A stretch of 15,305 nt of DNA from Flavobacteriales bacterium. GTDB lineage: Bacteria > Bacteroidota > Bacteroidia > Flavobacteriales_F > PHOS-HE28. Location of the stretch: contig JADJTW010000030.1 of assembly GCA_016710965.1 (NCBI GenBank), forward strand, positions 1 through 15,305, in the 5' to 3' direction. Of this stretch, positions 1-7,422 are shown piece after piece. Below the pieces are notes generated by a model. That model made no database searches. It saw only the letters and a list, made by a program, of their open reading frames with translations, and had not been told where the DNA came from. The position numbers and the translations under genes are program-made. Position 1 is the stretch's first letter. Each line of letters opens with the position of its first letter.

Positions 1-997
1 GCCCGGCCGCCCAGTAGTGCGCGCTCTTCACCGGCGTCCGGTATGCCTGTGATGGAGACGGCGGGATGGCGACAACGCCCACGTCGGCCGCAGATAGGTA
101 TCGGTGCAATTCAGTTGAAGGCACCGGAGGTTGAAGAACGATACGGTCGGCTATGCTCGCGAAGGCATGGTGTGCCCGCAGGCGGTCCAGTTCCGCCTGC
201 TGCGAGATGATGAAGAAACGCATGCCCGCGTCAGCCATGGCCACTTGCTGCGCGAAGCGCAGGTAGTCATCGATGGAATGGTAGATACCGCCGAACTTCC
301 CCACGTATACCAGGACGATCTCCTCCTCCCAGCGATGCTCGCGTCGAAGGGAGGCACGGGCCTCGGCATCGAAGCAGGCCCTGCGGGTGTCTATGGTGAT
401 GCCCTGAAGCACAAGGCCCTCATTGGCTCGATAGCGCAGGACCAGGTCCTGCACGGCGCGGGTCGGCACCACCAAGGCACGGCTGTGCTTCATCTGCAAA
501 CGCTCAAGCCACGAGGTAACGCGGGTACGCAGGGCACCATGTGGCCAGATCCCCATCTCGGTCATATACCTGCTGTGCGGCTCGAAGCACACCACCGCGC
601 ACGGTCCCATGCCCAGCATGCTCGCGATGATGGCATAGGACCCGCCATAGGAGAGATAGCCCAGTAGCCAGCGCCGTTCGTGGTCGCGCACGAATGATCT
701 CGTGGCGCGTAGCATGCGCCACAGGTTACCGATACGCTGCGCCCATTGCCTGCCACCTACATCATAGCGCAAGGGCATCCAACGGATCCTCTCCACCATG
801 AGCTCCGCGTGCAGGTCCGAGGGCACGATCGCACCCGGGGGTCTTCGGTGATGAACAGCATGGAAGCCGTCCGTGACCTGTTGCACGCGGCGAACGTAGT
901 CGAGCATCAGCGGCCCTGTCAGCGGGTCCGTGATGCCGTGCTGGCAGAACACCACCAGCGCCGTGCGCGAGCCATCACGTTCCCGTGCCCGGTGCAT
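1..997 (-). CDS. GT4-like glycosyltransferase, C-terminus off the left edge
   Basis: A single reading frame stays open from the ATG at 997-995 to the window edge, about 332 residues. The N-terminal part has a beta-strand/loop typical of GT4 enzymes (TALVVFCQHGITDPLTG, residues about 13-29). The C-terminal Rossmann part begins near residue 215 with EEIVLVYVGKFGGIYHSIDD, then has DRIVLQPPVPSTELHRYLS and SAADVGVV, and ends at the edge in YRTPVKSAHYWAAG, the donor-sugar-binding region of GT-B enzymes. The catalytic C-terminal end is missing because the window stops. The start overlaps the last 23 bases of the upstream membrane-protein gene, suggesting one operon. Around residues 46-56 the frame reads HAVHHRRPPG, while a neighbouring frame reads LFITEDP, so a compensated pair of one-base slips is likely there. 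The likely role is transfer of a sugar in surface-glycan synthesis; donor and acceptor cannot be told from sequence. Confidence 0.8.
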   Translation of the reverse strand, partial: MHRARERDGSRTALVVFCQHGITDPLTGPLMLDYVRRVQQVTDGFHAVHHRRPPGAIVPSDLHAELMVERIRWMPLRYDVGGRQWAQRIGNLWRMLRATRSFVRDHERRWLLGYLSYGGSYAIIASMLGMGPCAVVCFEPHSRYMTEMGIWPHGALRTRVTSWLERLQMKHSRALVVPTRAVQDLVLRYRANEGLVLQGITIDTRRACFDAEARASLRREHRWEEEIVLVYVGKFGGIYHSIDDYLRFAQQVAMADAGMRFFIISQQAELDRLRAHHAFASIADRIVLQPPVPSTELHRYLSAADVGVVAIPPSPSQAYRTPVKSAHYWAAG

Positions 998-2501
998 ACC
1001 CTTTGGTAGTCTTGGCCCGCATTGGCCTCTTGTGCCTGACCTCCGCCGCCGTTCCGGGCTGGATGCCCGTACTTGCAAACGAACCGGGTTCGCCCTTGCG
1101 GTACGCATGCAGATCGAAGCGACGGCCGGAGTTCACAGCGAGGAGCCGGCGTTTATTCAGCATGCCTACGATGTACAGGCCCGAGACGAAGAGCGGAACA
1201 AGCGGGATCTTGAAACGAACCAGCGCCCCGAAGTTGGGCGTGCTTAGGCCGATGAAGAAGCCGAAGAGCAGCGAGAACATGAAGCACATGAGCACGATGG
1301 GATTGCCCAGCAGCGCGCTGAAGAAGTAGCGGACCTGTGTGCGCAATAGCAGGAGGACAGTGAAGGCGAGCAGCCAGAAATTCTCCAGCGCGCTCAATAA
1401 CATGACCACCGAGCGTGCCTCCCAGAGGTATGGCCTGAAAAGCGCTGCATTCGTGGCGATCGGGAATTTCGACAGCAGGTTGCCCATCGTACCGTCGATC
1501 TCGCCGACGTCGAAACGGTTCGCACCATAGGCGTCAACGCGAACCATGTCGCTCTGCGTGACCTGGATGGTCGTGATCATCTTGTCCAGCGAGAACTTGT
1601 CCAGCTTGTCGCCCAGGTTCTCAAGCACATAGATCGAGGCCCCAAGGATGAGCACTACCACCAGTGGAACGAGCACGAACTTGACCAGCACGCTCCTCAG
1701 TCGTGACACCTGGAAGTAGAGCAGCCATGCGACCGACACCGGGAAGAGGGCCATGAAGATGTACGGCTTCATCATGATGAGGAGGAAGGCGCTCGCGACC
1801 AGACCGAGCGAGTTGAAGACGAAGCGCCTACGCTTGAAGAACAGCTCATCAAGGCAATGCACCCACCAGCACGTGGCACTGATGGTGAAGGTGTCCTTCA
1901 TGATCCCGGAGCCCCAGAAGACCACGGATGGCATGTAAAGGAACGCGATGGCGAACTGATTGGTGAGCGATGGGAAATAGGACACGAACGTGCGATAGCA
2001 ACGCCACACGCCGAAGTAGCTGATGCTGGATAGGATGATGGTGGTGATCAGATAGCTGTTGAAGGTGGCGATGACGATCGGGGAGATGAGCCGGATCACG
2101 AAGTAGGCCCTGCTGTCGTAGTACATGTAGGCGAACGGCCAGCCGGTGCGGTCGTTGAACATGTTCAGGTGGGCCATGTCGTTCGGCCCGAACAGCACTT
2201 CCAGGTATGAGGGGAAGTCCATGAGGGTGGCCATTTTGCTCATGGCCACGGCGCTGAAGAAGTACATGAGCGTGTCCCCGCCCTCGTAGTAGTAAAAGTA
2301 GATAAGGCCGAAGGCTACGCCACCGAAGACCTTGGCCCAGAGCCCCCAGATGAAATGACGGTACTCCGGGGAGCGCTTGATGTTGACGTTCTTGATCCGC
2401 GCGAAGAAGACGTAGAGGAAGACCAGGTACACGGTGCCCACGGCCCACTCCCAGTACTCGATCCCCACATAGCCCTGCCCGAAGACCCATACCAAAGACA
2501 T
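975..2501 (-). CDS. Polytopic membrane protein of the polysaccharide cluster (polymerase-like, not identified)
   Basis: I chose the ATG at 2501-2499 (MSLVWVFGQGYVGIEY), giving about 508 residues. The frame is open upstream to 2699, but that extension is hydrophilic, Arg-rich and lies over the divergent methyltransferase gene. The protein has roughly nine to eleven hydrophobic spans, for example VGTVYLVFLYVFFA near the N-terminus and GNPIVLMCFMFSLLFGFFIG near the C-terminus, with a longer polar loop in between (LDKFSLDKMITTIQVTQSD). Notable short motifs are YYYEGGDTLMYF, early in the protein, and PSVVFWGSGIMKDTF in the middle. A conserved GDT near a membrane face and a PS..W.SG..KD motif remind me of Wzy/EpsG-type glycan polymerases or lipid-linked sugar transferases, but I do not recognise the family with confidence. 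The downstream glycosyltransferase starts inside its last codons. Function in glycan polymerisation or export is inference from topology and neighbours. Confidence 0.8.
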   Translation of the reverse strand: MSLVWVFGQGYVGIEYWEWAVGTVYLVFLYVFFARIKNVNIKRSPEYRHFIWGLWAKVFGGVAFGLIYFYYYEGGDTLMYFFSAVAMSKMATLMDFPSYLEVLFGPNDMAHLNMFNDRTGWPFAYMYYDSRAYFVIRLISPIVIATFNSYLITTIILSSISYFGVWRCYRTFVSYFPSLTNQFAIAFLYMPSVVFWGSGIMKDTFTISATCWWVHCLDELFFKRRRFVFNSLGLVASAFLLIMMKPYIFMALFPVSVAWLLYFQVSRLRSVLVKFVLVPLVVVLILGASIYVLENLGDKLDKFSLDKMITTIQVTQSDMVRVDAYGANRFDVGEIDGTMGNLLSKFPIATNAALFRPYLWEARSVVMLLSALENFWLLAFTVLLLLRTQVRYFFSALLGNPIVLMCFMFSLLFGFFIGLSTPNFGALVRFKIPLVPLFVSGLYIVGMLNKRRLLAVNSGRRFDLHAYRKGEPGSFASTGIQPGTAAEVRHKRPMRAKTTKGYAPGTGT

Positions 2502-2574
2502 GTGCCAAAGATCGCTTTTCCAAGCAGGCCGCACCGGCAAGAGACAGCGAATGCCTCTGGCTACATTGCGGCCC
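2502..2574. promoter_or_regulatory. Divergent start region between the two polysaccharide gene pairs
   Basis: This gap of about 70 bases separates the minus-strand membrane protein from the plus-strand methyltransferase and must hold start signals for both unless they are read from elsewhere. The only near match to the Bacteroidota -7 element (TAnnTTTG) is GATCTTTG read on the minus strand at 2513-2506, with one mismatch in the TA. It lies too close to the start codon to be convincing. Confidence 0.25.
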
Positions 2575-3477
2575 ATGCCCTTGAGCGGTCTACGTCCCTG
2601 CCCGGTCTGCGCATCGCTCCAGCGACGTCCCGTAGCAAGGCACCTCGCGCACCATGCCGTGCGCTGCAGCAGGTGCAGCATGGTCTTCTCGGGCATCACG
2701 CCAACGGAGCAAGAACTGATCGACTACTACAGCGGCTACCCGGTCCACGCCCAGGTATCGCCCATCACGCTGAAGCGGTACGATGCGTTGATCGATGGCT
2801 TCGAACGATATCGCCGAACGAACAGGGTCATCGATGTGGGCTGTGGTGCGGGCAACTTCCTCCAGCGTGCCGCCTTGCGCGGATGGGAAGTGCATGGCAC
2901 GGAATACGGCCGCATCCCCATCGAAACATGCCGGTCCAAAGGCATCCATGTCATCGAAGGTCCATTGGACCCCACGCGCTATGCGGAAAGCTCCTTCGAC
3001 GTTGTCACCTCTTTCGAAGTGATCGAGCATCTGGTCGATCCCTCGGCAGAACTGGAACGGATGAATCGGATCCTTCGACCAGGTGGATTGCTGTACGTGA
3101 CCACGCCGAACTACCGTTGCGTGGGGCACTTGCTCGCCGGCAAGCGATGGACCGTGGTGAACTACCCCGAGCACCTGAACCACTTCACCCCAAGAACGCT
3201 GAGCCGGTTGTTGCGCGCCAAGGGCTACCAGCCTTTGCGGATGCTCACCACCGGCATCGATCTCATGCGGGTGCGCGTGAAGCCTTCGGACGATCGATCC
3301 AACCGCGGAGCCATCGACAACCAACAGGAAGCCCTGCGCAATAGACTGGAGGGAAGCGCATGGCTGCGCTTGGTGAAACGGATCGTTGATGGGACATTGA
3401 ACCTCTTGAGCATCGGCGACCATATGAAGGCATGGGCCGAACGGCCGAAAGCGCCAGCATGGACCGGCGAAACCTGA
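2575..3477 (+). CDS. Class I SAM-dependent methyltransferase with N-terminal zinc ribbon
   Basis: From the ATG at 2575 the protein is about 300 residues. In-frame ATGs at 2551 and 2500 are possible, but 2500 collides with the start codon of the divergent gene. An N-terminal zinc ribbon has two Cys pairs, CPVC (Cys9, Cys12) and CSRC (Cys31, Cys34). The SAM-binding motif I is VIDVGCGAGNFL near residue 85. The acidic motif that follows strand 2 is in the EVHGTEYG region, motif IV-like SFDVVTSFEVIEHLVDP lies near residue 139, and RILRPGGLLYVTTPN near residue 165. This is the architecture of the Methyltransf_23 group common in glycan and natural-product clusters, where small sugars or tailoring groups are methylated. 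The next gene follows after 21 bases on the same strand. The substrate is unknown; a sugar or glycan methylation role is inferred from the flanking glycosyltransferases. Confidence 0.88.
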   Translation: MPLSGLRPCPVCASLQRRPVARHLAHHAVRCSRCSMVFSGITPTEQELIDYYSGYPVHAQVSPITLKRYDALIDGFERYRRTNRVIDVGCGAGNFLQRAALRGWEVHGTEYGRIPIETCRSKGIHVIEGPLDPTRYAESSFDVVTSFEVIEHLVDPSAELERMNRILRPGGLLYVTTPNYRCVGHLLAGKRWTVVNYPEHLNHFTPRTLSRLLRAKGYQPLRMLTTGIDLMRVRVKPSDDRSNRGAIDNQQEALRNRLEGSAWLRLVKRIVDGTLNLLSIGDHMKAWAERPKAPAWTGET

Positions 3478-3498
3478 GCATCCTGCGTTGATCCAGCC

Positions 3499-4629
3499 AT
3501 GCCCCGGCACATCCTCTCAAGCCTCCGTTGGTACGCGGTGAACCTGTGGCACTGGTGGCTTCAGCGATCCCGGCGATCCGAGTTGCGGCGCTCGACGGAC
3601 AGGGGCCGCACGGTGGTGATCGACGTGCAGGAGAATCGCTGGCATCGATACCTGCACATCCTGTTGCTGTTCCTCGCCGACCAGGGATTCTCAGTCGTCA
3701 TCAGGCATCGTTGGCGCTTCATCGGCAGCTGGGCCTCGCATGATCTGTTCCGCCGCAGCAGCTTCTTCAACCTGCGCTTCGGCAGCGATCGCGCGGAGCA
3801 CGAACTACTTATCACCGATCGATCGGCAGCAGGGAAACATCTCCGCCTCGACCTCGAATACTTCCCCCTTCCCGGATATGTGCTGCCGGGCATCCGCGTG
3901 CCGATGCCCATGGTAGACAGCCAGTACATCATTGGCTCGCTGCGCACCCGCTTGAAAGTCCCAGCGCACATGCGAAGAAGGGCGGCCTTTTTCTTCGGCA
4001 ACATGGATCGGGAGGCTTACGCACGACCTGAACCCCGCGAGGTGTTCGGGTGCTTCACGCGCACGGAATTGTTCGACCTGCTTCGCAGCCAGCACGAGCA
4101 TCGCATGAACGAGCCTGCGAATGTGGATCGGATCAACAGCGTTCCGCAAAAGGATGTGGTGCTCCTCGGTCGGCACAAGCAATACATCCCTCCTTCCGAG
4201 CTGATCGACGTGCTCGCGCGATTCGATTTCTTCCTGGCACCGAGCGGCGTGGTGATGCCCCTCTGCCACAACCTGGTGGAGGCGATGTTCGCAGGCTGTA
4301 TTCCCATCCTGCAGCATGCGCACTTGATGGACCCTCCGCTGCAGAACGGGATCGAGTGCCTGGCGTTCAGGGATGCTGGTGAGCTTGCCCTGGCGCTGGA
4401 GCGTATGCGCGCCATGAGCGACCAGGAGGTGCTGGCGATGCGCCTGGCGGTCAACCAGTATTGCCAGGAGCACCTTACCCCGGCCGCTGTGATCAGCCGC
4501 CTCGGCCGCACCGGCTGGAACGGCCCCTTGCACTTGAATGGCGAACTAGCAAGCGTGATGCGCGTGCAGCAACGAATGAGGGAACTCGGTGTAGCAGGAC
4601 CGTTGCCGATTCCGTCGACCGTTCAATGA
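3499..4629 (+). CDS. GT-B-fold glycosyltransferase-like protein
   Basis: The gene encodes 376 residues starting MPRHILSSLRWYAVNLWHWW. The first half has a Rossmann-like start (TVVIDVQENRWHRYLHILLL) followed by FLADQGFSVVIRH, as expected for the N-terminal domain of a GT-B enzyme. The second half contains DVVLLGRHKQYIPPSELIDV, then a classic C-terminal nucleotide-sugar pocket: FFLAPSGVVMPLCHNLVEAM, continuing FAGCIPIL and DPPLQNGIECLAF. The Glu in HNLVEAM matches the conserved EX7E-type Glu of retaining GT-B enzymes. It lies 21 bases behind the methyltransferase and probably shares its transcript. Its stop codon overlaps the tail of the convergent rlmH by seven bases. I see no frameshift. The family is weakly conserved and exostosin-like domains look similar, so the exact GT family is uncertain. 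The donor and acceptor sugars are not identifiable. Confidence 0.7.
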   Translation: MPRHILSSLRWYAVNLWHWWLQRSRRSELRRSTDRGRTVVIDVQENRWHRYLHILLLFLADQGFSVVIRHRWRFIGSWASHDLFRRSSFFNLRFGSDRAEHELLITDRSAAGKHLRLDLEYFPLPGYVLPGIRVPMPMVDSQYIIGSLRTRLKVPAHMRRRAAFFFGNMDREAYARPEPREVFGCFTRTELFDLLRSQHEHRMNEPANVDRINSVPQKDVVLLGRHKQYIPPSELIDVLARFDFFLAPSGVVMPLCHNLVEAMFAGCIPILQHAHLMDPPLQNGIECLAFRDAGELALALERMRAMSDQEVLAMRLAVNQYCQEHLTPAAVISRLGRTGWNGPLHLNGELASVMRVQQRMRELGVAGPLPIPSTVQ

Positions 4630-5084
4630 TGATACGGAAGCCGGTTGAGGATCGAGAAGGTCCTGTAGATCTGCTCAGCGAGGATGGCCCGAACCAACTG
4701 ATGAGGGAAGGTCATGGCGGAGAGAGCAAGCACGAGATCGGCGCGCTGGCGGACCGCGTCCGTGAAGCCGTATGCGCCGCCAATGACGAACACCACTTGC
4801 CTCACTCCCTGATCGCGCCATGCGCCCATGCGCGAAGCCAGGCCTACGCTGGTGATCTGGGCGCCGCGCTCGTCCAGTACCACCACGCGTTCACCAGGCT
4901 GCAATGCGGCCAGGCACCGATCGCTTTCCACCTGCTGCTGCCTCATCGGGTCGGCACCTGCGGCCTCGGCCACATGCACCACCTCAATTGTGGCCATGCG
5001 CTGCGTGCGCCCGATGTAATCGGCGAGCAGGTCTGCCACCGGGCCGCGCACTGTCTTGCCTACGAACAAGAGCCTGATCCTCAT
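4623..5084 (-). CDS. rlmH: 23S rRNA (pseudouridine-1915-N3)-methyltransferase RlmH
   Basis: The start is the ATG at 5084-5082 (MRIRLLFVGKT), giving 153 residues against 155 in E. coli. The open frame extends further upstream but without family sequence. RlmH is a SPOUT-fold enzyme that uses S-adenosylmethionine to methylate N3 of pseudouridine 1915 in helix 69 of the large ribosomal subunit. The trefoil-knot SAM site is visible as VVFVIGGAYGFTDAV, and the C-terminal signature runs ALSAMTFPHQLVRAILAEQ and IYRTFSILNRLPYHH, closely matching the family's SLSALTLPHPLVR and NHPYH ends. The gene is intact. It diverges from the DUF4783 gene and converges on the glycosyltransferase at 4629. Placement beside DUF4783 and nadC is, from memory, common in Flavobacteriales. 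Confidence 0.97.
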   Translation of the reverse strand: MRIRLLFVGKTVRGPVADLLADYIGRTQRMATIEVVHVAEAAGADPMRQQQVESDRCLAALQPGERVVVLDERGAQITSVGLASRMGAWRDQGVRQVVFVIGGAYGFTDAVRQRADLVLALSAMTFPHQLVRAILAEQIYRTFSILNRLPYHH

Positions 5085-5094
5085 GCCGGTGCAA

Positions 5095-5110
5095 TGTTGA
5101 CAATTCAACA
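5095..5110. promoter_or_regulatory. Short perfect inverted repeat upstream of rlmH
   Basis: TGTTGA (5095-5100) and TCAACA (5105-5110) form a six-base perfect inverted repeat around the loop CAAT. It lies in the 86-base gap between the divergent rlmH and DUF4783 genes, eleven bases before the rlmH start. It could be a small operator or a hairpin in the rlmH leader. A six-base match in this gap could also arise by chance. Confidence 0.3.
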
Positions 5111-5170
5111 ACAAGATGGCTCGCCCACTGGCCCGGTCTTTGCCAACTTTCGGCGCAAATCGAATTCGCG

Positions 5171-5566
5171 ATGACCCGCCACCTGAACCTGATCGCTGCT
5201 GTGCTGTTCTCCACCGGCCTGCTCGCACAAGATGCCGTGAAGGACCAGGTGGTAGCCGCCCTGAGCACCGGCAACTCCAAGGACCTAGCCGCGCATTTCA
5301 TCGCCAACATCGACCTTACGGTGAAGGAGACCACCGGTGTGTACAGCAAGGCGCAGGCCGGAGCAGATCCTTCGCAAGTTCTTCAACGACAACCCCCCGT
5401 CGGCCACGCGATCGAGCACAGCGGCGTGAGCAAGAGCGGCGACAAGTACTTCATCGGCATCCTGCACACGCACGGGCCATTTCGCACCACCTTTTTCCTG
5501 AAGAAGACCGACACCAGCTTCCAGGTGAAGCAGTTGCGGATCGAGGATAGCAAGAACGACTTCTGA
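5171..5566 (+). CDS. DUF4783 family exported protein
   Basis: The protein is 131 residues with a signal peptide (MTRHLNLIAAVLFSTGLLAQ), so it is exported to the periplasm. After it come DAVKDQVVAALSTGNSKDLA and HFIANIDLTVKETTGVYSKAQA, then SGDKYFIGILHTHGPFRTTF and LKKTDTSFQVKQLRIED. This is the NTF2-like DUF4783 pattern found in Bacteroidota; its molecular function is unknown. The stretch 5360-5398 is out of frame: read literally it gives GADPSQVLQRQPP, whereas shifting one base gives EQILRKFFNDNPP, the family sequence. An extra G near 5360-5361 and a missing C in the C6 run at 5393-5398 would restore it, so the length is unaffected. It starts after the divergent gap with rlmH, and nadC begins two bases after its stop, pointing to cotranscription and translational coupling. 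Confidence 0.88.
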   Translation: MTRHLNLIAAVLFSTGLLAQDAVKDQVVAALSTGNSKDLAAHFIANIDLTVKETTGVYSKAQAGADPSQVLQRQPPVGHAIEHSGVSKSGDKYFIGILHTHGPFRTTFFLKKTDTSFQVKQLRIEDSKNDF

Positions 5567-5568
5567 CC

Positions 5569-6411
5569 GTGCTGCCACCCGGCACTGAGGATCTCATCGA
5601 CCGGGCCCTGCAAGAGGACCTGGGCGAAGGCGACCATACGACGCTGAGCACCATCCCGGAGAACACGCGCGGTGCTGCGCGCCTTCTCGTGAAAGCGTCT
5701 GGTGTGCTCGCGGGCGTCGAACTGGCGCAGGCGATCGCGGAACGGTTCGATCCCGACCTGTCGCTGAAGCCATACATGCTCGATGGTGCGCATGTTGCAC
5801 CGAACGACGTTGCTCTCACGATCATGGGATCTACGAGGTCCATACTCATGGTGGAAAGGCTGGTGCTCAACTTCATGCAACGCATGAGCGGTATAGCAAC
5901 GCTCACCCACCAGTACGTGCAGGCTGTTGAGGGAACGGGGTGCCGGGTGCTGGACACGCGGAAGACAACACCCACTTTGCGCGCTCTTGAGAAGTGGGCC
6001 GTGCGCATCGGCGGAGGCACCAATCACCGGTTCGGTCTTTACGACATGGTCATGATCAAGGACAACCATGCCGACATGAGCGGCGGGATCCCTGAAGCGA
6101 TCAAGGCTGCGCAGAACTATCTGCGGCAGAAAGGGCTCGACCTCCCGATCGAGGTGGAGACGCGGAACCTGCAAGAAGTGGAGCAGGTGATCCGCACTGG
6201 TGGGGTACAGCGAGTGATGCTGGACAACTTCGATCCGCTCTCGTTGCGCAAAGCGGTCGAGTTCATCGGCCGTCGTTTCGAGACGGAAGCCAGCGGTGGC
6301 ATCACTTTGGCGACAGCCCGTACCATCGCAGAAACCGGAGTGGACTACATCTCGGTCGGCGCGCTCACGCACAGCGCACCCGCGCTCGACCTCAGCTTGA
6401 AAGCCATCTGA
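5569..6411 (+). CDS. nadC: Nicotinate-nucleotide diphosphorylase (carboxylating), quinolinate phosphoribosyltransferase
   Basis: The enzyme converts quinolinate and PRPP to nicotinate mononucleotide, CO2 and diphosphate in de novo NAD synthesis in the cytoplasm. The start is GTG at 5569, because no upstream ATG fits and the next internal ATG would cut off conserved sequence. The 280 residues carry the family signatures in order: RALQEDLGEGDHTT (residues 12-25), RMSGIATLTHQYV, the DTRKTTPTLRALEKWAV and RIGGGTNHRFGLYDMVMIKDNH region with the phosphate- and substrate-binding basic residues, IEVETRNLQEVEQV, VQRVMLDNFDP, and the C-terminal ASGGITLATARTIAETGVDY followed by ISVGALTHS. Length matches the family. 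It begins two bases after the DUF4783 stop and ends four bases before yihY, so the three genes probably form one transcript. The frame is intact. Confidence 0.98.
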   Translation: MLPPGTEDLIDRALQEDLGEGDHTTLSTIPENTRGAARLLVKASGVLAGVELAQAIAERFDPDLSLKPYMLDGAHVAPNDVALTIMGSTRSILMVERLVLNFMQRMSGIATLTHQYVQAVEGTGCRVLDTRKTTPTLRALEKWAVRIGGGTNHRFGLYDMVMIKDNHADMSGGIPEAIKAAQNYLRQKGLDLPIEVETRNLQEVEQVIRTGGVQRVMLDNFDPLSLRKAVEFIGRRFETEASGGITLATARTIAETGVDYISVGALTHSAPALDLSLKAI

Positions 6412-6415
6412 GACC

Positions 6416-7378
6416 ATGTGGCAGCGCCTTCGTCGGAAATTCCTCTACTCGGGCGTCTTCCGGCGTCTGATGCGATGGAGCCACCGGATCGTACTGCCCG
6501 GCTTCGAGGGCTTCGACCTGTATCGCATCTCAAGGTTCTTCTTCGCCGCGCTCGCCAAGGGGCGATCGCGATCAGGGCCTCGGCCATCGCCTTCAAGCTG
6601 TTCCCTGGCCTTCTTCCCGGCAGTGATCGTGCTGCTCACGCTCATCCCGTACGTGCCCATCGATGATTTCCAGAACAAGCTGCTCCGGCACATTCCAGGA
6701 CATGATGCCCATAGAGGTCTTCCGCTTCATCGAGCAGACCCTCCACGACCTGGTGAAGAACCGGCACGGAGCTCTGCTCTCTGTGAGCTTCGTGATGGGC
6801 GTTTACCTCGCCAGCAACAGCATCGACGCCATCATGGCGGGCTTCAGCAGTAGTTCGAACATCACCAAATGGCATAGTCCGTTCAAGCAACGCCTGCTCA
6901 GCTTGGGCCTCCTGGTGGCGCTGGCCGTGCTCATGATGGTCGGCATTCCACTGCTCACCTTGAGCGGCATCGCCATCCGCACCATCAACGAGTACGGCTA
7001 CATCAGCGGGCCATTGCAGGTGTACGCGCTCTTCGCGGTGAAATGGGTGATCTCCATATTGATCGTGATCACGAGCGTGTCGCTGCCGTACAAATGCAGG
7101 GGGATCCCGGCAACAAGCGGTTCAGGCTCGTCACTCCGGGAACGCTCCTGGCGGTCTTCCTCATCCTCATCGTCTCGCAAGCGCTCGCCTTCGTCTTCAG
7201 CAACATCACCGACTACAACGCGCTCTACGGCTCCATCGGCGCCATCCTGGCCGTGCAGCTTTGGATCTACCTGAACATGATAGCCATACTCACGGGCTAC
7301 GAGCTCAATACCAGCATTTCACGCGCTCGCGGCCTGCGCCGCACCAAGCTGGAAGTGCCACCGGAACAGCCTTCCTAG
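6416..7378 (+). CDS. YihY/virulence factor BrkB family inner-membrane protein, four frame slips
   Basis: The gene spans about 320 codons, the usual length for the family once called ribonuclease BN (the nuclease assignment is wrong; the function is unknown). The start MWQRLRRKFLYSGVFRRLMR is in the 6416 frame. The sequence then hops frame at about 6560 (GAIAIRASAIAFKLF), about 6602 (LAFFPAVIVLLTLIPYVPID), about 6690 (FQDMMPIEVFRFIEQTLHDL) and about 7100 (PGNKRFRLVTPGTLLAVF). Hydrophobic spans include AVIVLLTLIPYV, LLSLGLLVALAVLMMVGIPL, WVISILIVITSVSLPY and LLAVFLILIVSQALAFVFSN, with the typical ITDYNALYGSIGAILAVQLW and IYLNMIAILTGYELN near the end. Four bases separate it from nadC. Literal translation truncates the protein, but the conserved sequence continues across each break, so these are probably sequencing indels. 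Confidence 0.85.
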
Positions 7379-7422
7379 TGAACGGGTACATTCGCCGTTG
7401 CCGCTGACCAGCGCGGCGAAGA

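Noticed and set aside
2502..2699. N-terminal extension of the minus-strand membrane protein to 2699
   Set aside because: The extra 66 residues are Arg-rich and hydrophilic, overlap the start and zinc ribbon of the divergent methyltransferase, and precede a natural ATG at 2501.
2590..3510. Minus-strand open frame of about 306 codons
   Set aside because: It lies opposite the methyltransferase, which has clear SAM motifs; the antisense protein has no recognisable domain. A plus-strand frame at 2355-3344 is rejected for the same reason.
5383..6417. Minus-strand open frame of about 344 codons
   Set aside because: It is antisense to nadC, a highly conserved intact gene; long antisense frames are expected in high-GC coding DNA.
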